From: JANQRA01 sp035550735
GTDB lineage: Bacteria > Actinomycetota > Acidimicrobiia > Spongiisociales > ZC4RG35
Assembly (NCBI GenBank): GCA_035550735.1
Contig: DASZOM010000056.1
Location: 1 to 64,000, forward strand
Length of the DNA: 64,000 nucleotides
Direction: 5' to 3'
Below, piece after piece: positions 41,042 to 49,335 of this stretch (position 1 is the stretch's first letter; every line of letters starts with the position of its first letter). The notes beneath the pieces were generated by a model. The model was not told the origin of the DNA. It made no database searches and worked only from the letters and a program-made list of their open reading frames with translations. The translations under genes and the position numbers were made by a program.

Positions 41042-41584
41042 TCACGGTTGCACCGCACGCCAACAGGCCTCGATCAGGAGCTCCGTGTCGTTGGGGCCGA
41101 GACGGGCACCCGATGCGGCGAGGCGCACCGCGGGCGCGATCGAGAGGTCATAGACGATGTCGAGGGGGAGGTCGACCAGTTGTCCTGCGAGCCCCTGTGC
41201 CATCGCGGTGAGTGGCTCTTCGGCGAGGGCGTCGTGGGCGCTCTGGCGTAGCGGGGATACCTCCACCTGCACCAGGAACCGGGCGAGGGCCGGGTCGGAG
41301 CGGAGGTGGACGTAGACGTTGCGCCAGACCGTCTCGAACACCTGACGCGGTTCCCCGGCTAGGTCAACACCGTCGACTGCGGCGTGCCCGAGCGAGGTCT
41401 TCACCTCCACGAACGCTGCGATGATCAGGTCTTCCTTGGACTGGTAGTGAACGTAGGTGGTCCCGGTGGCCACCCCCGCCACCTCGGCGACCTGGCTCAT
41501 CGTGGCTCCGTGGATCCCGTACTCGGCGACCAGTTCGACCACCGCCCGCCGCACCAGGGCCGCCCGGTCGACCCGGGTGGTCAT
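41042..41584 (-). CDS. TetR family transcriptional regulator
   Basis: 180 residues with an N-terminal TetR helix-turn-helix (AVVELVAEYGIHGATMSQVAEVAGVATGTTYVHY, only partly quoted) and a C-terminal ligand domain. Its start overlaps the SDR stop by four bases, so the SDR and regulator are one operon. The operator just upstream of the SDR gene (42541-42572) is its likely binding site, giving autoregulation. Confidence 0.88.
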   Translation of the reverse strand: MTTRVDRAALVRRAVVELVAEYGIHGATMSQVAEVAGVATGTTYVHYQSKEDLIIAAFVEVKTSLGHAAVDGVDLAGEPRQVFETVWRNVYVHLRSDPALARFLVQVEVSPLRQSAHDALAEEPLTAMAQGLAGQLVDLPLDIVYDLSIAPAVRLAASGARLGPNDTELLIEACWRAVQP

Positions 41585-42528
41585 CTCGCGTCCTCCGTCA
41601 TGGCGGCGAGTGGGTCGATGTCGAGCCCGGTCTCGAGACGTGAGACCTCGAACAGCGTGTCTATCCAGGCCTGACGTCGCGATCTGCCCACCAGGGGGCG
41701 ACGCACGGCGGCGCCGAAGTTGACGAAACGGGGGGCGTAGAGCCGTCCTCCCTCAGCCTCCGGGTCGGTGGCCGCGCGCAACTGTGGGAGGGCACCGCGT
41801 GCCGGAGACATGCCGGTCCGCGCCGCCAGCCATCTCCAGAACCGCTGGCTGGGCCCGCCGGTCTCCCGAAAGCTGTTGGGTTGGAGATCGGTCGTGCTCA
41901 GCCCGGGATGGGCCACGAGACTCCGGGTGGGTGCGCCCGCCTTGCGAAATCTCTGCTCCAATCCGAGTGCGAAGTGCAGATTGGCCAGCTTCGACTGCCC
42001 GTAGGCGCGCCAGGTGTCGTAGATCCCCTCCAGATGCGGGTTCGCCGGGTCCACCGGCGGGCCGAAGTGGCGGGCGGTGCTCGTGACCATGACCACCCGT
42101 GACGCGGGTGTCCGAACCAGGAGGGAGAGGAGATGGGCGGTGAGGGCGTAGTGGCCGAGGTGATTGACCCCGAACTGCATCTCGAAGCCGTCGGCGGTGC
42201 GTTGCTCGGGGATGGCCATGACCCCGGCGTTGTTGATCAGGATGTCGAGCCGCCGGTAGTCGGTCTTGACCCCGGTCGCCAGCTCCTCCACTGAGTCGAG
42301 TGACGCCAGGTCGAGCCGGCGCAAATCGAGGAGCGGATCGTCGACCAGCCTCCTCACCGACTCGACGGCCGCGTTCGACTTCTCCGGGTTACGCGCCGCC
42401 ATGATGACGTGGGCCCGTTTGCCGGCCAGGGCCCGCGCCGTCTCCAGTCCGAGACCGCCGTTGGCTCCGGTGACGAGGGCGACACGGCCGCTCAGATCCG
42501 GGATGTCCTTTTCGGTCCACGCAATCAT
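41581..42528 (-). CDS. Short-chain dehydrogenase/reductase
   Basis: 315 residues. Rossmann motif TGANGGLGLE, NNAG, catalytic Ser in MVTSTARH and YGQSK (Tyr and Lys) are present, with the long C-terminal arm seen in retinol-dehydrogenase-like members. ATG at 42528, preceded by AAGGAC, is preferred to a TTG at 42555 that lies inside the operator. The substrate is probably lipophilic. It forms an operon with a TetR repressor. Confidence 0.87.
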   Translation of the reverse strand: MIAWTEKDIPDLSGRVALVTGANGGLGLETARALAGKRAHVIMAARNPEKSNAAVESVRRLVDDPLLDLRRLDLASLDSVEELATGVKTDYRRLDILINNAGVMAIPEQRTADGFEMQFGVNHLGHYALTAHLLSLLVRTPASRVVMVTSTARHFGPPVDPANPHLEGIYDTWRAYGQSKLANLHFALGLEQRFRKAGAPTRSLVAHPGLSTTDLQPNSFRETGGPSQRFWRWLAARTGMSPARGALPQLRAATDPEAEGGRLYAPRFVNFGAAVRRPLVGRSRRQAWIDTLFEVSRLETGLDIDPLAAMTEDAR

Positions 42529-42540
42529 GCTGTCCTTGAA

Positions 42541-42572
42541 TGAATGATCGTTCAATTATGAACGACCATTCA
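42541..42572. promoter_or_regulatory. TetR-type operator
   Basis: TGAATGATCGTTCA and TGAACGACCATTCA are reverse complements at 13 of 14 positions, separated by ATTA. It lies between the divergent SDR and alcohol dehydrogenase genes and so could control both through the TetR regulator encoded nearby. Confidence 0.8.
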
Positions 42573-42603
42573 CCAAGATGCAAGGAGGTACTCTCGCCGG
42601 GCC

Positions 42604-43641
42604 GTGCGCGCCGCCCAGATCACCGCATTCCAGCGACCACTCCGGATCGCGGATGTGCCCGATCCAACTCCCGGTGAGCGTGGCGTGGTGCTCCGGGTGG
42701 AGGCGACCGGAATCTGTCTCAGTGACTGGCATGCCTGGATGGGACACGAGACGTTGCCCGGCCTTCCCCACGTCCCAGGGCATGAGATGGCCGGGACCAT
42801 CGCCGAGGTGGGGAGTGGAGTCGAGGGTTGGTTGGTCGGCGATCGGGTCACGGTGCCTTTCTCCATCGGCTGTGGCGAGTGTCGTCCGTGCATGGAGGGC
42901 CACCTCAACACCTGCGACGTCGGCTTCACACCCGGGTTCACCACGTGGGGCTCGTTCGCCGAGCTGGTGTCGATCGATCACGCCGAGCACAACCTGGTGC
43001 GTCTCCCCTCCGGCATCGAGCCTGTGCACGCCGCGGCCCTGGGCTGTCGTTTCATCACGGCTTTCCGCGCGCTGGCCGATCGGGGGCGAATCCAGAAGGG
43101 GGAATGGCTGGCGGTCCACGGATGCGGCGGTGTCGGGCTCTCCGCTGTGATGATCGGTGTTGCCATGGGCGCCAGGGTCGTGGCGGTCGACATCGACTCG
43201 GGGTCTCTGCAGATGGCAGGGGAGCTCGGTGCCGAGGTGCTCGTCGACGGCAACGTCGCCAAGCCGGTGTCGGCGATCATGGCGGCCACAGACGGTGGCG
43301 CCGATGTCTCGATCGACGCGGTGGGCACTACTACCACCGCCCTCAACTCGATCCGGTGCCTACGCAAACACGGACGTCACGTCCAGGTCGGGCTGCTCCT
43401 CGGTGACGACGCCACTCCGCCCATCCCCATGGAGCGAGTGATCATGAGAGAGCTGGAGATCCTGGGGAGCCGGGGCATGTCGGCGACGGACTACCCCCGG
43501 GTGTTCGAGATGATCGAGTCGGGACGGGTCGATCCGGCTCGGCTGGTGACCGGGACCGTGGCCCTCGACGAGGCATCAGGCGTCCTGGAGCGAATGGGCG
43601 AGTTCGGGGGCGTCGGCATGACTGTCATCGACCGTTTCTGA
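42604..43641 (+). CDS. Zinc-dependent alcohol dehydrogenase
   Basis: 345 residues of the MDR family. Catalytic-zinc ligands are in GICLSDWHAW and GHEMAGTIAEVG; the structural-zinc loop is GCGECRPCMEGHLNTCD; the NAD motif is GCGGVGLSAVMIGV. It oxidises alcohols or reduces aldehydes. The GTG start is 31 bases from the TetR operator, and it may be induced together with the SDR operon. Confidence 0.87.
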   Translation: MRAAQITAFQRPLRIADVPDPTPGERGVVLRVEATGICLSDWHAWMGHETLPGLPHVPGHEMAGTIAEVGSGVEGWLVGDRVTVPFSIGCGECRPCMEGHLNTCDVGFTPGFTTWGSFAELVSIDHAEHNLVRLPSGIEPVHAAALGCRFITAFRALADRGRIQKGEWLAVHGCGGVGLSAVMIGVAMGARVVAVDIDSGSLQMAGELGAEVLVDGNVAKPVSAIMAATDGGADVSIDAVGTTTTALNSIRCLRKHGRHVQVGLLLGDDATPPIPMERVIMRELEILGSRGMSATDYPRVFEMIESGRVDPARLVTGTVALDEASGVLERMGEFGGVGMTVIDRF

Positions 43642-43684
43642 TCGTGGCACGCCACCGGACCACTCAGCGCCCGACGCCGGGCAT

Positions 43685-44695
43685 TCAGTGCCTGATCGCC
43701 ACTTGGCCGATCTGCTGGCCGGAATCCAGATAGCGCAAGGCGTCGGGGAGATCTCCGAAATCGAAGACCTTGGACACCGGGGAGGACGCCTTGCCCAGGC
43801 GGATCCAGTTGAGGGCCCTGGCGAACTGGGCGTGGTTGCCCATCGAGGATCCGATCAGCTCGAGATGCCTGAACCAGACCACGGGCAAGGTGAGCTCCAT
43901 CTTCGGCCCGCTGGTGGCGCCGCAAATTGCGATGCGCCCGCCTCGCTTGGCGGCGCGCATCGACTGCTTGAGCGTGGCCGGCCCCACGTTGTCTACCACG
44001 ACGTCGGCGCCCCCGAGGTCGGCCATTTCCGCCCCGAACTCGGAAGTGGAGTCGAATCCGGCCACCGCGCCGTTGGCGACGGCCCAGTCGATCTTCTCCT
44101 TCGAGCGGGAGGTGACGTATACGTCGGCGCCGAACGCCTGGGCGAACGACATTGCGGCGGCGGAGACGCCACCCCCGACACCCACCACGAGGACCGTCTC
44201 CCCTCTCGTCAAACGTGCCCGCTCCAGCATGCGCAGGGCGGTGGCACTGGCGAGGCCGAACGACCCGGCCACCTCCCAGTCGACCCGAGCCGGCTTGGGG
44301 ATGATGTTGATCGCCGGGGCGACGATCTTCTCGGCGAAGGTTCCGGGGAGGTGCTCGCCCAGGATCTGGAACTCGTTGCAGTAGACGATGTCGTCGTTCA
44401 GGCAGTACTCGCATCTCCCGCACGAATGAGAAGGATCGACGACCACCTCGTCGCCCACCGCGATCCCGGCGACACCCTCACCGACCGCGTCGACCACTCC
44501 GGCTGCATCGGCGCCCGTGGTGTGGGGAAGGCTCTTCGGAGCGGGTTGGCCCAACGACGTCCAGATGTCGAGGTGGTTGAGCCCGGAGTACTTGATGGCC
44601 ACACGCACCTGGCCGGGGCCAGGCTCGGGCTCGGGCACCTCGTTCAGGACGTAGGAGTCGATCCCCTTGGTGTCCTCGAGCTGCCAGGCCTTCAT
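43685..44695 (-). CDS. Zinc-binding alcohol dehydrogenase/quinone reductase family protein
   Basis: 336 residues of the MDR family with GDEVVVDPSHSCGRCEYCLNDD (structural zinc Cys set), a nucleotide motif VVGVGGGVSAAAMSFAQAFG and PSGLNHLDIW-like N-terminal part (here YSGLNHLDIWTSLG). ATG at 44695 is used because MKAWQLED is the conserved start. It probably reduces an enone, aldehyde or enoyl-type substrate; family members vary. The neighbouring thioesterase is divergent. Confidence 0.85.
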   Translation of the reverse strand: MKAWQLEDTKGIDSYVLNEVPEPEPGPGQVRVAIKYSGLNHLDIWTSLGQPAPKSLPHTTGADAAGVVDAVGEGVAGIAVGDEVVVDPSHSCGRCEYCLNDDIVYCNEFQILGEHLPGTFAEKIVAPAINIIPKPARVDWEVAGSFGLASATALRMLERARLTRGETVLVVGVGGGVSAAAMSFAQAFGADVYVTSRSKEKIDWAVANGAVAGFDSTSEFGAEMADLGGADVVVDNVGPATLKQSMRAAKRGGRIAICGATSGPKMELTLPVVWFRHLELIGSSMGNHAQFARALNWIRLGKASSPVSKVFDFGDLPDALRYLDSGQQIGQVAIRH

Positions 44696-44739
44696 CGCGG
44701 CGAGGGTAGCGTTGGGCATCCCCGCCCAGAGGAGAGAGA

Positions 44740-45171
44740 TTGTCGCTCGATCTGCCGAGGGATCGGGAAGTGCACACCACGAGCGTCAGGGTGCGCTTCT
44801 ACGAGCTCGATCCGTACGACCATGTCAACCACACCAACTACTTCTCCTACTTCGAGACCGCCAGGATCGAGTATCTGGGGGAGATGGGCTGGGGACTCGA
44901 CGTCCTCAAGGAGCATGGCTGGCAGCTGGTGGTCGTAGAGCTGCAGGCGAGGTTCCTGGCTGCGGCGAGGTACGGCGAGGAGCTGACCATCCACACATGG
45001 GTCGAGGACGTCGGCCGGGTCAAGTCGACCTGGCGTCAGCTCATGTACCGGGGCGACGAGGAGGTGGCCCGGCTCACCGTCACCGCCGCCTTCACCGACC
45101 TCGACGGCCGCCCACGTCGGCTCCCGCCCGAATTCGCCGCTCATGTGGGCGGTTCCGACGCTGGCGGGTGA
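44740..45171 (+). CDS. Acyl-CoA thioesterase (hot-dog fold)
   Basis: 143 residues with the 4-hydroxybenzoyl-CoA thioesterase/YbgC pattern: VRFYELDPYDHVNHTNYFSYFE, where the Asp of the DxxxH region is the catalytic residue, followed by the long helix and beta-sheet. It hydrolyses acyl-CoA thioesters. A TTG start with GAGGAGAG upstream is used. The intergenic region to the next gene is about 100 bases and carries no other gene. Confidence 0.83.
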   Translation: MSLDLPRDREVHTTSVRVRFYELDPYDHVNHTNYFSYFETARIEYLGEMGWGLDVLKEHGWQLVVVELQARFLAAARYGEELTIHTWVEDVGRVKSTWRQLMYRGDEEVARLTVTAAFTDLDGRPRRLPPEFAAHVGGSDAGG

Positions 45172-45276
45172 GGTCGGGGCTCTCGCGCTGAGCGCGCTCT
45201 GAACCTGCACACCCTCTTCATCGGCCTCTTACAACCGCGATCGACACTGGTCTCGTACGCCAGGAAAGGATTGGCT

Positions 45277-45777
45277 ATGAGAAACAAGATCGTGACGACC
45301 GTCGTCGCCGGTGGGCTCCTCGTCGGAGCGGGGCTGGTCACCTCGCTGGTCTCGTCACCGGAGGTCGCCCTCGCCCAGGAGGAGGTAGAAGCCGGGGACG
45401 ACCGGGGGCCGATTCCCCGCATCATCGGGTTCCTCGAAGAGGTCCTCGAGGAGCTCGTCGGGGAGGGCACCATCACCGAGGAGCAGGCCGATGCGATCCT
45501 CGCCGCCACCGAGGCCAAGGCCGAGGAGGTCAAGGCTGAGGCCAGGGAGAGACACGAGCTCATCAAGAGCCTCCTCGAGGACGACGTGATCACCGAGGAG
45601 GAGGCGGCCCAGCTTCCCGAGGATGCCTGGGTGCTCCGTGACCGCTTCGACGAGGCCTGGGAGGACGGCGAGCTGACCAGCGACGAGATCGTCGAGTTCG
45701 GCCCCCATCTGAGAAGGCATCCGTTCCGCTTCGGGTTCCGTCTCGGCGCACACTTCGGGGAGGAGGGGGGCGCCTAG
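45277..45777 (+). CDS. Secreted acidic helical protein
   Basis: 166 residues beginning at ATG 45277 with a Sec signal peptide (VVAGGLLVGAGLVTSLV, probably cleaved after VALAQ). The mature protein is very acidic and helical, with EEQADAILAATEAKAEEVKAEA and EEEAAQLPEDAW repeats that look like paired EF-hand-like or spacer helices, but the DxDxD calcium loop is not present. Unknown function. Confidence 0.68.
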   Translation: MRNKIVTTVVAGGLLVGAGLVTSLVSSPEVALAQEEVEAGDDRGPIPRIIGFLEEVLEELVGEGTITEEQADAILAATEAKAEEVKAEARERHELIKSLLEDDVITEEEAAQLPEDAWVLRDRFDEAWEDGELTSDEIVEFGPHLRRHPFRFGFRLGAHFGEEGGA

Positions 45778-45830
45778 GGCGTGCACGCCCGGCCGAGTGC
45801 GCCAACCCTGGGTTAGCGGTGGCTCACCCG

Positions 45831-46526
45831 TCAGCCCAGGAAAGCCGTGACCCACTCGTCGGCAGGATCGGCGAGAATGTCCTCCAGCCGGCCCGACTGC
45901 GCGATCGTGCCCTCCCTCATGATGGCGAGCCGGTCGGACATCGCCACCGCCTCGTCCCGGTCGTGGGTGACCACGATCGCGGTCACCCCGCGCTCCTCGA
46001 GGATGGCGCGAGTGTCGACGACCAGCTTCTGACGCAGATTGCGATCCAGCGCCCCCAACGGCTCGTCGAGCATCACCAGGCGAGGGTTGGGGGCGAGGGT
46101 GCGCGCTAGAGCCACCCGTTGCTGCTCGCCTCCGGAGAGCGACTCGATACGGCGCGGCCCGAAGCCGGCGAGACCGACCCTGTCGAGAGCGGCCTCCACG
46201 TCTGTTGTGACCTCTCCGCTCCCGGCCATACGGAGCCCGAACCCGACGTTCCCCGCCACCGTCATGTGTGGGAACAATGCGTAGCCCTGGAACATGAGCC
46301 CGAATCCGCGACGGTGGGCAGGCACGCCGTTCAACGAGCTCCCGTCCCATCTGACCTCCCCGTCGGCGGGCTCTACGAGACCGGCGATCGCCCGCAGCAG
46401 GGTCGACTTGCCCGAGCCCGAAGGTCCGAGCACCGCCACGATCTCGCTGTCGGCCACCTCGAGATCGACGTCGGTCAGAATCGGTTTTCCTTCGATCACC
46501 ACGTCGAGATTCGACACCTGGAGCAT
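45831..46526 (-). CDS. thiQ: Thiamine ABC transporter ATP-binding protein
   Basis: 231 residues with Walker A GPSGSGKST, signature LSGGEQQRVALAR, Walker B LVMLDEPLGALD and His switch VVTHDRDEA. It has no C-terminal TOBE domain, as in the shorter ThiQ proteins. The start overlaps the permease stop (TGATG). Last gene of the operon; its thiamine assignment rests on the riboswitch and the substrate-binding protein. Confidence 0.82.
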   Translation of the reverse strand: MLQVSNLDVVIEGKPILTDVDLEVADSEIVAVLGPSGSGKSTLLRAIAGLVEPADGEVRWDGSSLNGVPAHRRGFGLMFQGYALFPHMTVAGNVGFGLRMAGSGEVTTDVEAALDRVGLAGFGPRRIESLSGGEQQRVALARTLAPNPRLVMLDEPLGALDRNLRQKLVVDTRAILEERGVTAIVVTHDRDEAVAMSDRLAIMREGTIAQSGRLEDILADPADEWVTAFLG

Positions 46527-48079
46527 CAGAAAGTCCCCAGCTCGCCGATCCGGGCCCGGTCGATCGCCATGACAACAGCAGCGGTGATCACCGCCAATCC
46601 CACGGACAGGGCCATCGCCATCCCGAACGAGACCTCGCCGGGCCGGGAGAGGAGGCGAAAGATCATCGTGGGGATGGTCGTCGAGTTGGGCCGGGCGATG
46701 AAGGAGGTCGCCCCGAACTCGCCCAACGAGATCACGAAGGCGAAACCGGCGCCCACCAGTGCCGCCCGGCTGACGATGGGCAGGTCGATCTCACGCCAGA
46801 CCCGGAAAGGTCCCGCTCCGAGCACTGCCGCCGCCTGACGGGTCTCCTCCGGGATCGCCCGGAGCGTGGGCACAGTGGTGCGCACCACGAAGGGGACCGC
46901 CACCAGTGCATGGGCGATGGGCACCAGCCAGACCGACGCCCTCAGGTCGACCGGCCGGTCCAGGGCGAGGATGAACCCGAAGCCGATGGTCACCGCCGAT
47001 GTGCCCAGAGGGAGCATCAGAGTGAGGTCGAACCATCGCGAGACCCGACCCTTGCGGGAGGCGATCACCGTCGCCGCCAGCAGACCGACGACCGTCGCCA
47101 CCGCCATCGCCACGACCGCGAATCTGAGGCTGTTGCCGACCGCCGCCAGTGGGTCACCCACCACTCGGTCGTCGGTGAGAAGCGCCCGGTAGAAGGGTCC
47201 GCTGAGCGAGCGGCCCACCAGCACGCCGAGCGGGATCCCCAGCACCGCCAGCGTGCCGATTACCGCCACGGCGACTCCAACCCGCGTTCTCCGGGCGGGC
47301 CGCATGCGGTTCGACCCCCTCTCCAGGGTCCATGCCACTGCGGTGCGCTCCTGATAGCGCGAGTACCACCAGAGGGCGGCGCTGACTCCCACGAGTTGGA
47401 CGATGGCCAGGGCGGCCGCCAGTGGCAGGTCGAACAGGTCCACGGCCTGGCGATAGATCTCCACTTCCAATGTGGCGTACTGGTAGCCCCCGAGGATGAG
47501 CACCACCCCGAACGAGGTGAAGGTGAAGAGCAGGACGATCGACCCCGCTGCAGCCAGCGCAGGTCGGAGGAGGGGAAGCGTGACCCTGCGGAACACCTCG
47601 GTCTCGGACGCCCCCAGGACCCTCGCTGCGTCGAGGAGTCGGGGGTCGATGCGGGACCAGAGCGTGGAGACCGTTCGCACCACGACGGCGACGTTGAAGA
47701 AGACATGGGCGGCCAGGATCGCCCCGATCGACTCCTGCCATCCCAGGGCGACGAAGGCGGTGCCCACCACCACCGTGGGGAGGACGAACGGGACGGTCAC
47801 CAACCCCATTGCCAGACGTCTTCCCGGGAACTCGTAACGGGAGACCGCCCAGGTGAGCGGGGCGGCGGCGATGAAGGTGAGGATGGTCGACACCACTGCC
47901 TGCCAGACGGTGAACCAGCCCACCCGAAGCAGCCGGCTTTCGACACCGTCGGTCCCGATGCTCAGCTCGGAAAGGCCGAGGGCCAGGATGCGAACCAGGG
48001 GATAGACGAAGAAGTAGCCGATGAAGAGCGTGGGGATGGCGGCCATGGCCACCCACCCCCACCGCACTCTTCGTCTCAT
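46526..48079 (-). CDS. thiP: Thiamine ABC transporter permease (two fused domains)
   Basis: 517 residues with about twelve membrane spans. Two EAA-type loops (DAARVLGASETEVFRRVTLP near 160, QAAAVLGAGPFRVWREIDLP near 420) show two permease domains in one chain, as in ThiP and FbpB. It is translationally coupled to the substrate-binding gene upstream (shared TGATG) and the ATPase downstream. Confidence 0.83.
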   Translation of the reverse strand: MRRRVRWGWVAMAAIPTLFIGYFFVYPLVRILALGLSELSIGTDGVESRLLRVGWFTVWQAVVSTILTFIAAAPLTWAVSRYEFPGRRLAMGLVTVPFVLPTVVVGTAFVALGWQESIGAILAAHVFFNVAVVVRTVSTLWSRIDPRLLDAARVLGASETEVFRRVTLPLLRPALAAAGSIVLLFTFTSFGVVLILGGYQYATLEVEIYRQAVDLFDLPLAAALAIVQLVGVSAALWWYSRYQERTAVAWTLERGSNRMRPARRTRVGVAVAVIGTLAVLGIPLGVLVGRSLSGPFYRALLTDDRVVGDPLAAVGNSLRFAVVAMAVATVVGLLAATVIASRKGRVSRWFDLTLMLPLGTSAVTIGFGFILALDRPVDLRASVWLVPIAHALVAVPFVVRTTVPTLRAIPEETRQAAAVLGAGPFRVWREIDLPIVSRAALVGAGFAFVISLGEFGATSFIARPNSTTIPTMIFRLLSRPGEVSFGMAMALSVGLAVITAAVVMAIDRARIGELGTF

Positions 48080-49128
48080 CAGCCTTCCATCACCGCGACC
48101 CACTGGTCGATCCACTCGTCCCGGTTCTCGGCGATCCGCTCGGACGGCATTCGTGTGGGGTGGTCGGGGATCGTGGTGTGCTCGACGAACTCGGGGGGAA
48201 GCTGCGCATCGGCGTTGGCAGGGTATACGAACCAGGTCAACGGGATTCCCTCCTGGAACGCCACCGAGAGCATGAAGTCGATGAGCTGACCGGCCGACTC
48301 CGGGTACGGGGTGCCCTCGAGGATCCCGGCGTATTCGACCTGGCGGTAGCAACCGGCCTCGATCACGCCGGTGGGGGCCTCGTCGAGCGGCTCTTCGGCG
48401 AAGATCACCTCGGCCGGGGGCGAGGAGGCGTACGACATCACGATCGGGCTGGGCCCGCCGTAGCGGGTGAACTCCCCGTAGTAGGCGGTGTCCCAATCGG
48501 GGGCGATGTCGATTCCGGCCGCCTTCATCTCGGACCACCAGTCGAGCCAGCGTTCCTCGCCGAATGTGTCGATGGTGGCGAGCATGAACGCCAGACCGGG
48601 GGACGACGTTGCCGGGTGCTCCACCGTCACCAATCCGGCGTAGGCCTCATCGGTGAGCTGGTCCAGGCTGTCAGGGACTGCCAGCCCCGACTCGGCGAAC
48701 CACTCCTTGTCGTAATTGAAGCACACATCGCCGTAGTCGATCGGGGTGACCATGCTCTCGGGATGGGCCAGATCGGGGTCGACGGTCTCGATGTGGGCCG
48801 ACTCGTAGGCGGTGAAGATCCCCTCGTCGAGGGCGCGAGAGAGGAAGGTGTCGTCAACACCGAACAACACGTCGGCGAGCGGGTTGTCCTTGGAGAGGAC
48901 GGCCTGATTGACCAGGGTGCCGGCATCGTCGGAGGCGATCACCTCCACCTCGATCCCGGTCTCATCGGTGAATGGCGCGAATGTCGTCTCGTCCACCTCG
49001 GCGGCGAACGACTCGTGGGCGATCAACCTCAGCGTCTCGGGCGTGTCCGTTTGCTCGCGTTCTCCACAGCCGGCACCGATCAAGGCGAGCCCGATGACAA
49101 TCGTGGCCACGGTCCGTGTGTGTCTCAT
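48079..49128 (-). CDS. thiB: Thiamine-binding lipoprotein
   Basis: 349 residues with a lipobox (LIGAGC). The mature domain is a periplasmic-binding fold with IDYGDVCFNYDKEWF, matching the Tyr/Phe thiamine pocket region of ThiB/TbpA, and ends with SVAFQEGIPLTWFVYPAN. It binds thiamine (or its phosphates) outside the membrane for the ThiP/ThiQ pump. ATG at 49128 has a perfect AAGGAGA. A TPP riboswitch lies in its leader. Confidence 0.88.
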   Translation of the reverse strand: MRHTRTVATIVIGLALIGAGCGEREQTDTPETLRLIAHESFAAEVDETTFAPFTDETGIEVEVIASDDAGTLVNQAVLSKDNPLADVLFGVDDTFLSRALDEGIFTAYESAHIETVDPDLAHPESMVTPIDYGDVCFNYDKEWFAESGLAVPDSLDQLTDEAYAGLVTVEHPATSSPGLAFMLATIDTFGEERWLDWWSEMKAAGIDIAPDWDTAYYGEFTRYGGPSPIVMSYASSPPAEVIFAEEPLDEAPTGVIEAGCYRQVEYAGILEGTPYPESAGQLIDFMLSVAFQEGIPLTWFVYPANADAQLPPEFVEHTTIPDHPTRMPSERIAENRDEWIDQWVAVMEG

Positions 49129-49159
49129 CGTCTCCTTTCTGATCGGGAGCGATGAGCGT

Positions 49160-49262
49160 CCGAGTCCCTGCGCCGGAATTACCCGTCTCAGGTTCAAGCG
49201 GTCGGAGTCTCCCAGACTCCCTCTCAGCCCGGTCTCACCGAGCTCCCGTTACCCCCCGAGTG
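49160..49262 (-). promoter_or_regulatory. TPP (THI-box) riboswitch
   Basis: The minus-strand leader of thiB carries the conserved THI-box elements in order: ACTCGGGGGGT, the pyrimidine sensor CTGAGAGGG, then TTGAACCTG, GGGTAATTCCGGCGCAGGGA. The P1 helix is not obvious to me. When thiamine diphosphate binds, expression of the transport operon should fall, most likely by hiding the ribosome binding site. The sequence match and gene order make this assignment safe. Confidence 0.93.
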
Positions 49263-49273
49263 TAGGCCCAACC

Positions 49274-49321
49274 CGTTTCCTTAGGTTCCAGGGCCCAATA
49301 GTGGGCTTTTGGGCGTTTCAT
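49274..49321 (+). repeat. Copy C of the hairpin repeat, inverted
   Basis: The reverse complement of this 48-bp block is nearly identical to copies A (10237) and B (51357), with one mismatch to copy A in the first 30 bases. Here the T stretch after the hairpin is on the plus strand, so it cannot terminate the minus-strand fabF transcript as the other two copies do for their genes. It lies between the fabF stop and the riboswitch. Confidence 0.75.
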
Positions 49322-49335
49322 TACCTCCCGGGACG

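Noticed and set aside
42541..42555. TTG at 42555 as the SDR start
   Set aside because: It lies in the TetR operator; ATG at 42528 has a good ribosome binding site and the conserved N-terminus.
46910..48289. A 459-residue plus-strand frame
   Set aside because: It is antisense to the thiamine permease gene; composition is low-complexity Glu/Arg/His.
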